Shown one piece after another: positions 11,878 through 25,033 of a stretch of DNA of 64,000 nt (its first letter is position 1; each line of letters begins with the position of its first letter). The notes beneath the pieces are model-generated. The model did no database searches. It was not told where the DNA came from and saw nothing but the letters and a program-made list of their open reading frames with translations. This stretch comes from Coccinella septempunctata (Eukaryota > Arthropoda > Insecta > Coleoptera > Coccinellidae): the NCBI RefSeq assembly GCF_907165205.1, contig NC_058198.1, positions 7,045,001 to 7,109,000 on the forward strand, given 5' to 3'. The position numbers and the translations under genes are program-made.

Positions 11878-11941
11878 AAGAATTCGCAATATTTTTATAA
11901 GAATTCGCAATATTCTTATAAGAATTCGCAATATTCTTATA
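11878..11941. repeat. 21-bp minisatellite, three units
   Basis: AAGAATTCGCAATATTCTTAT is repeated three times head to tail, with one T/C difference in the first unit. The unit is itself partly self-complementary (AAGAAT..ATTCTT). Being 21 bp, it keeps frame and accounts for the repeated SYKNIAN peptide in a minus-strand chance frame. Confidence 0.85.
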
Positions 11942-14900
11942 TTTGAGATATTCGAAGACTATAATTCTAATGGGAATGATACTCCAGCGATCCATTTCAT
12001 AACAATCTGGATATGTTCGTGTCTATCGGAATTATTTAGGTCTGGTAGAATCGAACATTCAACATGAACTTTAAACCCAAACGCTGTGCTTGGTCATATT
12101 AAATCGGAGAATTATTGCTCCTGGAACTTTGTGAAACTTGTAGTATCAATAGAGAGCTAACCCAACTCCACCAACTCCATTCAGGATAGTGTTCGTCTGA
12201 AGAATATCACCGATTTAATGAAGTGCCAACTGGTTCATAACACAGCTCTCGATATATTCTCAGACAATGGCTGGAATATTTTCGGTGGACGAATCAACAG
12301 ATCTTGAAAACTTTTCATAAGAATCTCACTGATTCATTTGTTGATTTGAGAACTATTTTTCAGATATCCTTCTACAACTTTTATATCGATGAAAACCAAG
12401 ATTGAATGTTGATCCTCCATAGTTTTCAATTCATATTTCTGAAAACACTTTTGGAATTAAACTTTTCAAGCGTCCAATTAATCACACCTTTTTTCGAATA
12501 TCCTTCAGAATCCTTTTTTGCTCCTTCAAATGTTCATAACCCTCAGCGCCGTGCGGGTTAGCTATAATTCCAAAACGTTCATTCAGACAGACTGGATATA
12601 ATGAGGTCGATTCATTTCCAACAGAAATATGGACCGGGTCTGTGTCCCTATGGACTGAGTTCCACTGATTTGGTAACTTTTCCTCGCTCCACATCTGCTC
12701 TTTGGGTCATTAGCGTTCAGTTTGACGTTTAGAAAAAAATTACTATGGAACCTTCGCAAAGGACCCATAAATTCATTAGAGAAAATATGAAAATTTGCCT
12801 CGGTACTCAGAGTGTTTTTCTTGCAAAGATTCAGCATCATTGATTTTTTTGTTGGTATTACGGATATGTGCCGAAATGAAATTTATAATCTGCTTTTTAA
12901 TGAGAGCTCATTCGACGATGCAATGTGCTTCTGTCTATCAATAAATCATGACATAATAAGAGCAATAAATCTAACAGAGGAGTTTCTCAGTTTGACCTTA
13001 TGAGGAAGTTGTGACAATTATATTGAAATGAAATATTGACCAGAGATAATAAAGATAAATTCATTCTTTTGATCGAAGCACACATGCACATGTAATATGT
13101 CAGTTAACCCACTATCCTTATTCAAAATGAAGGAATGAGTTTAAGAATCGAAATACCCATGAAAATATGTGTATGAATTTTCACGCAATACCCACAGAGG
13201 TAATCAAATTAACTGTTGGTCAGATTGCTAAAATAGCCACAAACCAAAAATGGAATAATATAATATACCTGATATATCAATAAACTGAACCGACAAGTGA
13301 GTGAACGGTCAGTTAAATCACGTATCAATAAAGTAATTGAATTCATACACGTACTATAATTGGGTTAATATCATTATATGTTACAAATTTTATCCAATCA
13401 ATTTCCTCAATATTAGTTCATTAAAGCTCCACAAGATATAGCACTCAATGCATTAGCATTAGCATTCACAGCTCTTATGGAACTATTTTTATCGAACTGT
13501 CCTGCATTTTTCGACATTTGTGTACTCTGATTTCTAATTGTACTCTTCTGATGTGTATATTTTTCTCAGAGATTTCAAGAAGAAAAGCTACTCTCAATTT
13601 GGAAGGAGAAGGATATCAATCATATTATTATTCAGCTTCTTTAAAATTGTTACCGATCAATATGGTAGTTGTTTCATCTGCCAATGGAATAATTATATCA
13701 TCTTGCAGACTGATTCATAAATTATTACCCTCAGTTTGAATTCAGACAATTTGTTTTGTGACTTTTTCTCAAAAAGTTGTCGTGTTTCTGTATTTGAAGA
13801 TCACCATGTCGAGGTATTATTAATTGTGTTGAAATCCTTCTTTTACCGTGTTGAGAAGAAGTCAGAATCCGGCTTGAGCAAAGTAAGACCACCCGAATTC
13901 ATTGTTCATGAAAATTTATTTAAATTTAATTTTGCCAGTGCCTGCGTCCGTTACACTAAGTATGATAGGGCGGAAATGTAGGGCCATTTTTCATCGAGGG
14001 TCTAATCTCATGGAAAAAGTCACATCAGTGAGAGTGATATCGGCATTGGGGGTGACATTTCATGTGCGGAATTTAAAAGAATTTTATCTTGGAAATTGTT
14101 TTCCCGTGCCTTTCTTCCCGAGAGGTTTAGAGTAACATACGCTGCTCGACACTTGGGAATGTTGGGTTTCGTTAATACGATGAAAGGATATGCCTCATTT
14201 TTTGCTCCAACATTGAATTGTCGCAAAAAATGTTTGTATATATGACCCTACGCGTCTAAGCATCAGAAGGAGTTCTCATTTTGATGCCTCAGTCGAAATG
14301 ATCGATAAAATCATATGAAACTCTGCTTACTGACTATCCCATCAATCCAAATGCAACCGACACTATTGCACAACCAGCTTATTAACAGACAATCAAATTC
14401 ATGTCGAACTAGTCCTCAATGATTATGAGTAATTACACAGAAATGCTTCTGATCTAACATATTCATTCTCTGTAGCAGCAACCCTCTAACTGCGTTTGAT
14501 GAAACATAAATCATTCCAGGGCAGATACCCCAGCGTTATCGATTATGATGTCCATATGGCTGCTCATTAGGAAACCTTTCTTGATTAGTCATAAATAATT
14601 ACTTGAAAATTCTGTGAATTCCGAATGATATTGAAGGTACAATATGCCTCTTGAAGATTCCCATACTAATCACACTATGGAAGTGCAATCACCTATCGAT
14701 TCTACCCTAAATACAGCATAATGCATCGGGCTATTACAGATTTTAATCAGTAATGCAACATACCAGCAGGCGTGTCATTAACACTGTTGATATTTCCCTA
14801 ACATACCCGACTGGAAGACACTTTAATTTCTCACTCAAGGAACTGACATGACAGGTCGGATTTCCATTCAGTAATACCTCTCACAAGAAATGAAATTACA

Positions 14901-16922
14901 ATGTTCAAAGATTTGAATTTTAGTTGCATTATAAGGCGACATTTATTCTATAGCCTTTTTTGGGTTCTTGTTCTCATGCTGTCAAATGCTCTAGGGTGAT
15001 CTCAAGCTTATTGACTTAAAGATTGCCGAATAGCCTATTTTTCGAAGGAGATAATTTAGTCCCACCCTTTTAGAAAATAGAAAAGACCATTGTTATCTAG
15101 TTTTCTGAAATCTGCTCGAAACAGAGTGGATTGTAAATTCAGGTATACTGGAGAGCAATTCAAATAACGAGACACAGCTCAGTCAAGTTTTATTGTCCAT
15201 ATGGAATTGCCTGCAAAAAAAAAGGGATTTGGATACATTTTTGATGAACCAATTAGGATAGTTGTCAGGTTTTGTATGGGGAAGCCAGAAAATTCGCATT
15301 AAATATACTGTGTGGGTTTAGTCAGATAATCCCACTTCCTTGTATCGCTTTTTCATAGAATTAATGACCAAACTGTTGAAAACATGCCGGCTAAACTACG
15401 AGCCATTATAATCTCTTTTCCATTTCGTTCAGCACGAAAATTTATCGAAATGGCTGAGGGGTTGATTCAGAACGTAGATGCGATGACAAGAATCAGGGGC
15501 GTGGATTATAATCTGGATTGCTATTAACGTTCAGTAGTTAAAGCACGTGATTCTACACCCACAACATTATTTGAGCTGTGAATTTTTCGTTTCGTTATTG
15601 GCCCATTAGGCATAGGAAATTGTTTTTAGTTCTGGACTAATTTGAGCTAATTACATAAGCGTGAGAATTTACGACTAGTTTAATAACAGTCATTAGAATG
15701 AATGGGGTTTCTTTATGAACAGGCTATTGTTGTGTCTTTTTTCCAATGTGAAAATATGCCGAAATGCACTAACAAAATTATATGAAAATAACCAGGGTTT
15801 ACAGGAGTATGAATCTTGAGAATACCATAGGATATTGATCATTCGATTATGATTTCAAAAGAGTTTATTGCATACAATCTAGGAAGGAACAATGCCTGTA
15901 TTCTCAGGTCAATCATCATCAACATCTGTTGAAGAAGGCGCAGCCAATAAGGAAAAAATTCAAGCCGAATATCTTGTTTTTTAAGTGGAAGATTCCATCG
16001 ATCTCAATAACACTTGGTGTGGAATATCGGTAACCCCTTTTAATCAGAATCATTTAAGGAACTTCAAAGCCCTCCCCCGAAGATGGAATCTAACATTTCG
16101 CTTGAGGGATATGAATCGAGATCTGAAAAAGATTAAACCATTCGTATTTATATTGAATTGGGGCGAATCTTTTGTATCGAGCATTTTGAATGAAAACGTC
16201 AAGAGTTTTAACCAGCATCAGGCATCCCATTGGAGTTTCCACTCAGCCGTTGTTAATGGAAAGAGGATTTTCAGCAGGAAGCGATTGAGGCATTTGAATA
16301 CTAAGTGCCTGGAGGGACAGCTCAATTACAATTTTTCCAAATTCGACCGGTGTTATAGAAGCGCCAGTACCTTCTGGAATGAAGCCGGCTGTTTGCTGAA
16401 AAGGTTTCCTAATCAACACACAGCCATGAACCTGGGGGTGCGTAATGTGTGAAGTTGAATTTGGTTTATAATTCGAATTCCCAGCAGTATTTCCTTTCAT
16501 CCTTTGCTATTGACCTCTCGGCCGAATCGATGGCATGTTCTCTTCCTGCTCAATATGCTGTTAAATACACATCTGGCCAAGTGCGTGGTGGTATTTGACC
16601 GGATTTGAATCATTCCATGCATACGCGCATTCTGTAGCGGATGTGTACAATTTACTGGAAAACTGAAAAAAGGCGACCGAATCACGATCGTATATCGAGT
16701 CAATTTTTTTTTGGTCGAATGGATAAAAACATTAATGATGAACCAATAAACCGTTTCTTTCCCTTTCGGTTTATTATGTTGGATATAATTAACCTTTGGA
16801 ATACAGAAAAAAGATTTTTTATTCAGCAAGCCCGTAATGGTACCTTATCCTCATTATAATGAAGTTTGTTTAGTCAGACGAGGCCGAGCTTTGTAAATCA
16901 TTTCCATGACTATTAGCCACTA
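11942..16922. other. No gene confirmed; two weak candidate frames
   Basis: The most protein-like frames are 12482-12694 (-, 70 codons, hydrophilic, around VHRDTDPVHISVGNE) and 15985-16452 (+, 155 codons from a GTG). I can name neither and see no convincing splice sites or conservation evidence. Overlapping frames at 13518-14135 are shadows of each other. No mobile element ends were found between 12 and 16.9 kb. Confidence 0.45.
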
Positions 16923-17337
16923 CAGGGAGAGCCTTTGACTCGTACAAATATTTCAACAGTAGCTTCTTGAGGTCAAAAGAAACAATTTTTTTTTTACCAT
17001 TTTTTCCGAATCGGCTCGGTTCAAAAGATACAGGCTGTTGAAAAGCCATAAAAAAATGTTATTTTTAGGTTCTATCTCACAAACGGTTTTATAGGATTGA
17101 ATGAATTTCGGAACATAGTTCTACATTTACTTGATGAATTTTTTTCGAACACAAGATATCACCCACGTCTGCTAGTTTTCTCGTAATGGCCATCACGTAC
17201 CAGTGAAATACCAAAAATTCAAAGAACCCAACTCTTGAAACTAAGTTGGATGCTATCTAATGAATATTTAAACGCTTCGTAAAATAAAAATATTCCTCAT
17301 ATTTTCTCGTATAATGCAGTGTTTTCGAGTTATTTGA

Positions 17338-17363
17338 TTATTATTATTATTATTATTATTATA
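17338..17363. repeat. (TTA)n microsatellite, tail of CR1-like LINE
   Basis: About nine TTA units on the plus strand, equal to the (TAA)n 3' tail of the minus-strand LINE. Confidence 0.9.
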
Positions 17364-19158
17364 ATATCAACTAGAGTAGAGGTGTAAACCTATAATACTC
17401 AATCTAAATAAAAAAAAGCACACATGCATGAGTGAAGTGAATAACCGAGAAAAAAAAAAGAGAATCACTACATCCTTGATAAATTTCTAAAAGTAGAGAA
17501 TACACAACTACAAGCGATCATAGGCATTCTTGAATGCATTCGTACTAGCAGCGTCGACCACGCTGTCGGGCAGTCGATTCCAACGATGGAATATTCTATT
17601 GGGCAAAAACCACTGTCTCTCAGATGTTCGAAATGTCTCTCTAGCAAGCTTGAACGAGTGGCCACGAAGATGATTCCGATTCAAAGTGAAGAGATCCTTC
17701 ATCTGATCGCCGAAATGACCATGAACGGCTCTAAAAGTGAATATCAGGTCCCCTCGCAATCTCCTGTTCTCGAATGTTGGCATGTTGAACAATCGCAGTC
17801 TTTCTTCATAAGATGGACGCACCGCACCGTAAGGAAGTCTGGTGATCCATCTTTGTAGTAGCTCCAATCTGTTCCTGTCTGCCTGGAAGGAAGGCCACCA
17901 TACAGGGCCAGCATATTCTATGATTGTTCGGACGTAGTATCGGTAGAGGAGACTGAAGGTTTTGGCATCGCAACCTTTGAAGCACTTGAAGAGAAGAAAA
18001 GCAAGTTGTCTTGATCCGGAGACGATGTCACCTATATGATTGGTCCAAGTTAGGTCATTCGAGACTGTAATCCCAAGATCCTTCTGGCATGTTACAGTAC
18101 GTAAAGGCTGGCCGTCGATGGTATAAATCTGTTTGGGATTATTTTTACCAATATGCATCAAAGTGCACTTCTCTACATTAAGCGGCAACATCCAATCGGA
18201 GCACCACTTACAGATAGTCTCTAAATCGTCCTGTAGGGTGTCCGAGTCGGATATGGGGTTATTATAGACTTTGGCATCATCGGCGAAAAGGACACTTTTG
18301 GACCTGAGGAGACGGGGAAGATCGGACGTATAGAGCAGAAATAGTATAGGCCCCAGCACGGAGCCCTGTGGTACGCCAGAAATGACTGGAGTATTGGAGG
18401 ACGAGAAGGAATCGCCTACTCTAACACGAAAAGTTCTATTCGCGAGGAAGGCGCCGATCCATGCCAACAAGGCACCTCTGATTCCTAGGTGTTCAAGTTT
18501 CTTGAGAAGTCTTTTATGGGGCACTCGGTCGAAAGCTCTAGCAAAATCGAGGAAGACCACGTCAACAGGATCCCCGCGGTCCCATGCTTTGGTCCAGTCA
18601 GATAAAGAAGACAGCAGGTTTGTGATCGTTGAACGTCCGGGGATGAAGCCATGTTGCTCCCTCGGAAATATACCATTCATCAGCGAGAACTCAACTACCT
18701 GGTCGCATATTATTCTTTCCAAAACCTTCGCTACAGATGAAACCAAACTAATTGGCCGGTAGTTGTGAGCGGACAGCTTGTCTCCACGTTTAAATATCGG
18801 AGTAACAGTTGAAGACAACCAATCAGATGGGAGAGAGGCTGTCGACAGAGATTTCGAAAAGAGGATGTGAAGAGGAGCAACAAAGGCCTTGGAGCAACGG
18901 TGTAAAAGATTCGACGTGATGCCATCCCTACCAGGGGAGGTATTGAGCTTGATGGTGCTGAGGTATCTCTCAATTATTTCTTCACTGATAATGATGTCGC
19001 TTATATCTTCAACACCACGAGGTGTAAGAGGAGAAGGAACATTCCCGTGGGGCTCAGTAGAGAACGCGGATGCAAAAGTCTCTGCAAGAATATCTGCAGT
19101 CTCCTCCGTACTCTCGCATAGCTGCCCACTGGATTTTCTGATGGACGGAATACCAAGA
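17339..19158 (-). mobile_element. CR1-like LINE, 5'-truncated, nested in MITE-1
   Basis: The insertion runs on the minus strand from inside ORF2 to a (TAA)n tail at 17339-17363. TTGAT occurs on both sides (17334-17338 and 19159-19163), consistent with a short target duplication. The endonuclease domain and ORF1 are missing. The reading frame is undamaged over its whole retained length and the tail is long and regular, both arguing for a young insertion relative to its host MITE. Confidence 0.85.
17508..19158 (-). CDS. Reverse transcriptase, C-terminal part of a CR1-like LINE ORF2
   Basis: About 550 codons are open to a TAG at 17508-17510. The nominal first residues, read from a TTG at 19169, come from flanking MITE sequence, so there is no genuine start codon. 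RT motifs are in order: SPGRDGIT near residue 78, YRPISLVSSVAKVLERI near 137, motif A LDFARAFDRVPH (207-218), motif B GVPQGSVLGPILF (265-277), motif C FADDAK (295-300). The C-terminus has RNHLRGHSFKL and RIFHRWNRLPDSVV, typical of CR1/L2-type elements. Both motif-C aspartates and the motif-A aspartate are present. No endonuclease domain remains, so the copy cannot insert by itself. Frame integrity is unusual for this window, where all other mobile-element frames are broken. Confidence 0.9.
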
Positions 19159-19487
19159 TTGATGTTCAAAAATTATAAAGTGTCTGTGAAATTAAAAAAA
19201 TTGGGTACTTTGGCTGAATACAACTCTGTTCAAAAGATTCACAGATGTGCAGTGTCAAAGATTTAGCTAGTCATTCAGAAGGTAATTTTGTTTTTCCAGG
19301 GGAGGCACAGCTCATCATGAAAATTTAAAATGGCTATATATTTTTATCAGGGACGAATCAGAAAAATATGGTATGAGAAAAAAGTGTTTCTTTCGCACTC
19401 CTGTTTGGAGGAAAAGAGATTAAAGGTATTTAGAACAGTTTATGGCTTCAAACAACTTGGATTCGTGATCTTAAAAAATTGATTCCG

Positions 19488-20182
19488 TATATATATATAT
19501 ATATATTCTTTTGAATGTCAGCAATACATTTTTAGGTATCAATCAATAAAGCATATGTGTGAGTTTTAGCAAAGGTTAGTGTAACGGGGTACCATACAAT
19601 TTGGAATATGATACAAGAGCTTAGGGAAAAACATCAGTAAAAAAACCCTGTCTCCCCGTGAGTAGTGTAGTGATGTCAAATTTGTTTACAGAATAAGCTT
19701 TTAATACTGAAGGGCTTCTTTTCCATCGATATAAAAATTTCTTTATCCTCTTTCCCATTTTGAAACAAAGAAACAGAGCAGGAAACGAGAAATAAAGTGA
19801 ATAATAAAGCTTTCATCAAAACTTATTCGAAGACTTGATGATGACTGAAGAAAAAAAAAACTCATGGGTACATAACTTGTCCTTCAATTGGGAGGAATAT
19901 CATATCTGCGTCAAAAACCTTCTGCTGATCTTGGTGGAGGATCACCCTCGTCGTTAGAAATGCCTTCAGTACTCAAATTAATAATAGTTATATCTTGCTT
20001 TTGACTGGGAGGGTCTTTTGACCAGGTCCAGTCTTCCAAGTGATGATTCTTCTGTTCTTTAGTTGTTCGAGGAACGCTACAGGACCCTTATGTTGGGGAA
20101 TCATCTCCCATAGATATACCAGTGGTTATTCAGTATAAAATTGAAAAAACGAGAAAGAAATTCAAAAAACTTCTGACACTTC
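19488..20182 (-). mobile_element. LINE-AT 3' region
   Basis: The (AT)n tail at 19488-19506 is followed inward by the TTGAATGTCAGCAATAC block, the ACGGGGTACCATACAATTTG block near 19584, and one copy of the segment repeated at 55291-56579 (here about 19860-20170). The sequence parallels 741-1448 nearly throughout, with small deletions, for example near 19760 where part of the AATAATATCTGAAAC stretch is missing. There is no open frame of note. Confidence 0.75.
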
Positions 20183-22170
20183 GTTGACATTAAAGTCAGA
20201 GATTCTGTGAGAGCTATAAACTACAGAGTGTTCGAGAGCAATTGGAAAGTACTCCAATACATTTCGTATAAAATATATATTTCTTATCCGATTTGGAAAA
20301 TCAGACAACAAAAGATCTGTTGTTATAGTTCAAATTATGAGCAGGAAAACGTTGGAATGAAGTGGCTTCATCCTTAAATTATAAAGCAAATATTATTCTT
20401 GCATCCAAGAAACGAGCTCTTTCAGTCGCCTACAAGCGAGTGCAGTTTTGTTTCCTCGGTATACATTCCACTCGAATTAGAAAGCACATGTTTATTACCC
20501 TCCTGAATAGGATTCATCTCTGCAAACTACCCCCTTGAAAGCATTACTCTGTATGTCAGCATTCTTTTCAGGATCAACGCCGACCACTCCGACAGCTAAA
20601 CGTGGAAGGTAGGATAAGGCTATTGAAACCTCCAGGAAATCGATTTCCGGTTGTATTTTTTCGCTACAACTCCTCTCCAGTGAACCTTGTTTACGTTGTT
20701 ATTCATTCTTCGGGAAATCATGTATTGGTAGGGACGGCAATTGATATTACGAGACTGTTTTTCAGAGTTGATCACGTACCAATTTGTTCATTACGGAATT
20801 TCTCTCCATTTATGTTTTATCAGTAGAGGAAAGGTTCTTCAGATGTGCTGAATTAAGTCTGAATGACCCCTTATCCATATCCTGTTATGAGACCAATTTC
20901 TGAATGAAGAACGATTTATTGTTGTCTTTGGCAGATTTGGATTCATTAATTCCTTTGTAATCAGATACGAAAAGACAGTTGTAACCTTTCGTTTGCCCAA
21001 TTAGTCCTTTTTGTGGTCCTAATTATTTGTTTGCTTCACATAATTTTTATTTTCAGAATAGTTATCAATGATGAAAGTGTGTTATTGTTACAATTGCATG
21101 CTCTGAATTCTGGTCTAATTCTTATGTGACTGAGTGTATGATGAATGTAACTCTGATGCAACTGTTGAAAAGATGGATTAGTTTCGTCCTTTAATTCCAT
21201 CTAGGTTAAACCATTTCCTGCACTTACCTCTCTCGAACCAGGCTGGAATTTGCGTCCTGGTAGCAGCAAGGGGTTTCTTGGTTCGTTTCAAGTGACGCTC
21301 TGCTGGTCGGAGCTATTCAGAAGGGATCAACTCCTCCAAATTAAGCAATTTGTTAATAGGAGGCTGAGAATTTCCAAGTGTTCGATGCTGCGGAACGACT
21401 TGAATTCTCAGGTGGGAGTATCTTCAACGGGAAATCCGTATCATAAAACGGGAAATAATAAGTAATCATCTTCGGGAACGTTCCCTCCTAACGGACTGAA
21501 GTATTCCATAACTTTTCGGTGCAATTCGAAACTGAATTATCAGTTTACTTTCATTAAGAAAGTTCCTTTACCACCTCAGTTGAATCGGAATGAATTGCGA
21601 TTGCATTGTAATGTTCGAGTTCGGGCGAGAACTCTCCAACCTCGGCGAATCCTTTTCTTTCTTCGATTCCGAATTTCGAAAATAATGAACCGGCCAACTG
21701 GAGCATGAAAAAGTTTCTTGCGTGGCTGGAACTTCTTGAATGGCATGTTCGGTTGAAGAGAGATTAAAAATTCGAAATATAATGCGGATCCCTTTCGATA
21801 AATGCGGAGGGTGAACCCCTAAACGGTTTCTTTCATTGCATCGTTTTCTTTGGTAATTATTCCTATTTCTTCATCCTCATTTGACCGAATTCGGGGTTTC
21901 GCAAACAGAAAATTCCGCTCCGCTTAAGTGGCTTCGGAAAAAAGGGGTTATCCACCGAATATAAGCAACACCTCACTTTCTTCATGAAAAAACAACTTTG
22001 ATATATTGGTACGGTTGAGTCCCACAAATAAAAAACACAAGAGCTTACTGTTGTGAAAGTGGAGGATTGCAATTAGAAAAAACCCTTTTAATTGTTGATA
22101 ATTTTCAACAAAGATAAGAGTTTCCCTATTCAAGAAGCAACTTTTACTGGTACAAGATGTAAAGACGTGA
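20183..22170. other. No gene recognised
   Basis: The longest frames are 74 codons (20602-20826, +) and 71 codons (21250-21465, +), without recognisable domains. Overlapping minus frames at 21863-22190 are hydrophobic and Cys-rich, but continue into repeat DNA. No element ends were identified. Confidence 0.5.
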
Positions 22171-23130
22171 TATATATACTCTTTCGACAAAGAGCATTAC
22201 AATTTTTGACATCAAACAGTAATTATAGCATGTCTATGAGATACAGTTTCAGCAAGGGTAAGCATAACGGGGTACCATACAATTTCATCATATTAAACAA
22301 GATTTTAAGGAAAAACCCCACTGAAAACACTTTCTCCCCTTGAATGTGGTGGATTGTAAGAGATGAAACTGTTTACAAAATATCCTGAAGGGCATCTCGC
22401 ACTGCAACAATGGATCCTTCTCTCGAAGAAAAAGAAAATCCAGGCAGTCTTCTCCAAGTTACCAGAAAACTTTATCTGAAATAAAAAAACAAAAGCTGAA
22501 GAATGTGAGAATATAAAATTAAGTTCTATATGTCAGATGGACCTGAAATTCACAACCCAATGCAAAAAAGATTCGGAAACTGTATGAGTAGCCTTGAAAC
22601 CATCCTGAAATTGATAAAAAGGACAATGATTAACCAGATGATTTATGGTTTCTTCTGGTTTCCCGCATGCACAACTAGAGCTCTCAACTGAACACCTTCG
22701 GAAAAGCATACTATTGCCACGTGCGTGACCTGTTCTTATACTATTCAGAATACACCATATTTTTCTGAAAAGATCAAAACCAGGAACTCTATTCGAGGAA
22801 TCACTAAGTAATTCTTGGTTGAAAAGAGTGCACCTGTTCCATTCAGACTGCCAAATGTCCTTGTCCCTTACATTCGACCTGAGGCAAGAGTTGGACCATA
22901 AGGATTCACGCGAATTCAGTCTGGGAATCGTATTTTGTGGAATATAAGACAGAATTGGAAATGAGTCGGGAACGGAGTGATTTTATTCCAAAAATTCAAG
23001 CCTGTATTCTGTCTTCGAATATGGGGCGGTACAATGTTTGAAAGAACTGAATAGGTGAGGATCTAGTAGTTCCAATAATAATTCTTACAGAAAGATTTAG
23101 TTGAAAAAACCAAAGCTAGGGTTTCCATTC
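22171..23130 (-). mobile_element. LINE-AT copy with ORF2 C-terminus and 3' untranslated region
   Basis: This copy links the untranslated LINE-AT repeats to a protein. From the minus-strand 3' end: a TATATATA tail (22171-22178), CTCTTTGTCGAAAGAG, the GGTACCCCGTT block (22268-22278), then GAGATGCCCTTCAGG, then ORF2 upstream of the stop at 22533-22535. The 3' untranslated region is therefore about 360 bp. The 5' boundary at about 23130 is where the recognisable coding similarity ends; I found no target duplication. Confidence 0.75.
22533..23105 (-). pseudogene. LINE-AT ORF2 C-terminal domain with Cys-His knuckle
   Basis: About 150 codons are open from 22990 to TGA at 22533-22535, without an early ATG. 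The end holds RTGHARGN, then CACGKPEETINHLVNHCPFY, a C-x-C-x(8)-H-x(3)-C zinc knuckle found near the C-terminus of many insect LINE ORF2 proteins. Upstream, in two other frames, lie SNIVPPHIRRQN and LNLSVRIIIGTTRSSPIQ, matching the remnant at 1600-1700. At least two frameshifts (about 22990 and 23045) therefore separate pieces of one protein. The RT core is not retained. Confidence 0.75.
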
Positions 23131-25033
23131 GAAAAAATTAGATAACAAGGTAGAACTGTAACCTAATCAAAGAAATCTTTTGTCAAGAGTGGCAGAGAAC
23201 ATCGCTAGGTTGAAATGAGCAGCTTTTCCATAGAAATTCTGTTTCCTTCGAGGAAAACCATTTTTCATGTGGTTTAAACGATTTATACCGAAACGACCAT
23301 GACTGGATTGTTCTGGAGTGGCGACAGAAAGGGAAGAATTTACAAGTTGACGAAATTATGCAGTCGAAATCCTATTCAGAGAATCCATCATATTATGTCT
23401 AGTAGGATGATATACGATAGCAGGATTTCTGGTGTTCAGGTATATTTGGATCAGGAACTGTTAAACAGAGCATATGTAAATGTGACATCCTACGTTTGTT
23501 ATGTGTCCAGGATTATAATGATATTTGATGTGCGTATCCTGATAAAGGATGTTGTTGATTATACAGCCAACAACATATGCGTGTGTTTCAAAGGCAGAAC
23601 AGATACTATTTCATTGGATTATAGATTTCAGACATGACACTGATGAAAATTTCATTATTCCTTTCAATCGATATCACGCCGGCATGTCATGTCTGAAGGA
23701 TCCATTTACTCTAACCACCGCAAAATGGTCAACAGGCCCGAGATTGGACTACGCTGTTAATCCGCTTGTTTTCGTCATCGAAAACGGCAATATATAAATG
23801 TTGTGCTCGTATCAGGGCAACGAGGACATTGCATATAAATATTGACGTTCATCTAACAAACAGAAATACTTCAATACTCTTTTTTTTACATCTCGAAACG
23901 AGAACCGTGAAAATCCATGGAAATGTCTAGTTCTCCTTGCTCAATTCATTTTTTTTTCGAAATTATTAACCGAAAAATAGAATATATCTGTTTTTATACC
24001 ACTCAGTCCCTTCTTCTTGAACTACCGGTGGTAACTCGATGAAATTTGGAACAAATTCAAGTAAATTTTGACAAATTCGAGAGAGGATGTCCTCATGAAA
24101 CTAGGAATACTTATTTTCAGAATAATGCTTGGTAAATATAAAGCTTTTTACATTTTAAATCATCAGTTCAAGTCGTTCGGTTTTCAGCTAATGGAAATTG
24201 AAATTTTGTATCAGCTTAACCACAATATTCTCCTTTAATCTCACAAGGTCCTGTAATACACTGACAGAATATCCAACATGAAAGTCAAAGTTTTTAACGT
24301 TGCAGAAATAATGAACCTTTGTAATCAATTCACCATTTTTCATAATTATAGATTGCATATAAAGTTAGGTCTGTATTCCATGAACTATCCAGTTAAATGG
24401 AGATGTCTCCTTCGGTTTTCAGATTAAACTTTCGTAATCTTTCACGTTGGCAACGGTTTGCGGTGTCATTGGGGGCGGAAATAACTGATACAAATAACGG
24501 TTAGCCTTTTCGCAGATCGATATATTCCAGAGTTCTGACCAGCTTCATAAATCACTCCCGTATTGTTTTCGTGCCGGCCATTTCGGCAATAAGCATCTAC
24601 AAATAATTTTCGAAATCCAGATGTGCTTGCCTTGCGAAAATATTTATCACGTTTCCATTTCAGGAATGGCCGATCGTACATTATCGCGAGTGTTCAGTTC
24701 AGGGCCCTTCCAACGGGATACACTGATGGCTGTTTATCTGGGAACGATCAAAATTGAGAAATCAGCCCCTAACGGACTTGTACACATTTGTCTCGGACTG
24801 ATTCTGACAATTTGATACATTCAGAGAACGATCCATGAGCCTTCTAAATTCAATCAGGAAAAATTTATAGAAGAAGGTATAAATGGCTCATTCCTCTGAT
24901 AATTTAATCATTCAGGAAATTTACGACCCAAATAGCAGCTGCAAATTTTTCTCGCAATTCCAAAGTAAAATAAATCATTGAATCTGCATTGTTATGTATA
25001 AGTGTGTACCACAAAGTTAGATTCAACAATTTA
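23131..25033. other. No gene recognised
   Basis: A 112-codon frame at 23299-23637 (+) and an overlapping 82-codon frame show no domain I can name. Frames at 24466-24815 are mutual shadows. No repeats were seen. Confidence 0.5.

Larger units (their letters stand above)
16923..19395. mobile_element. MITE-1 copy interrupted by a CR1-like LINE
   Basis: The left part (16923-17338) starts CAGGGAGAGCCTTTGACTC after a TA and continues through the shared interior (ACAGGCTGTTGAAAA, CGAACACAAGATATCACCCA, TCTCGTATAATGCAGTG). The right part (19159-19395) resumes exactly where the uninterrupted copies at 52447 and 57785 continue: GATGTTCAAAAAT, then CACAGATGTGCAGTG, then AAAATGGCTATAT. The right terminal repeat is lost after about 19395, just before a LINE-AT tail begins. 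The element has no coding capacity, and its TA flank points to Tc1/mariner-type mobilisation. Confidence 0.8.

Noticed and set aside
15985..16452. 155-codon plus frame from a GTG
   Set aside because: No ATG start, no domain recognised, overlapped by an 85-codon minus frame, no splice or promoter support. Kept only as a weak candidate in the region note.
18382..19266. Plus-strand frames of 125-126 codons
   Set aside because: Shadows of the intact minus-strand reverse transcriptase.
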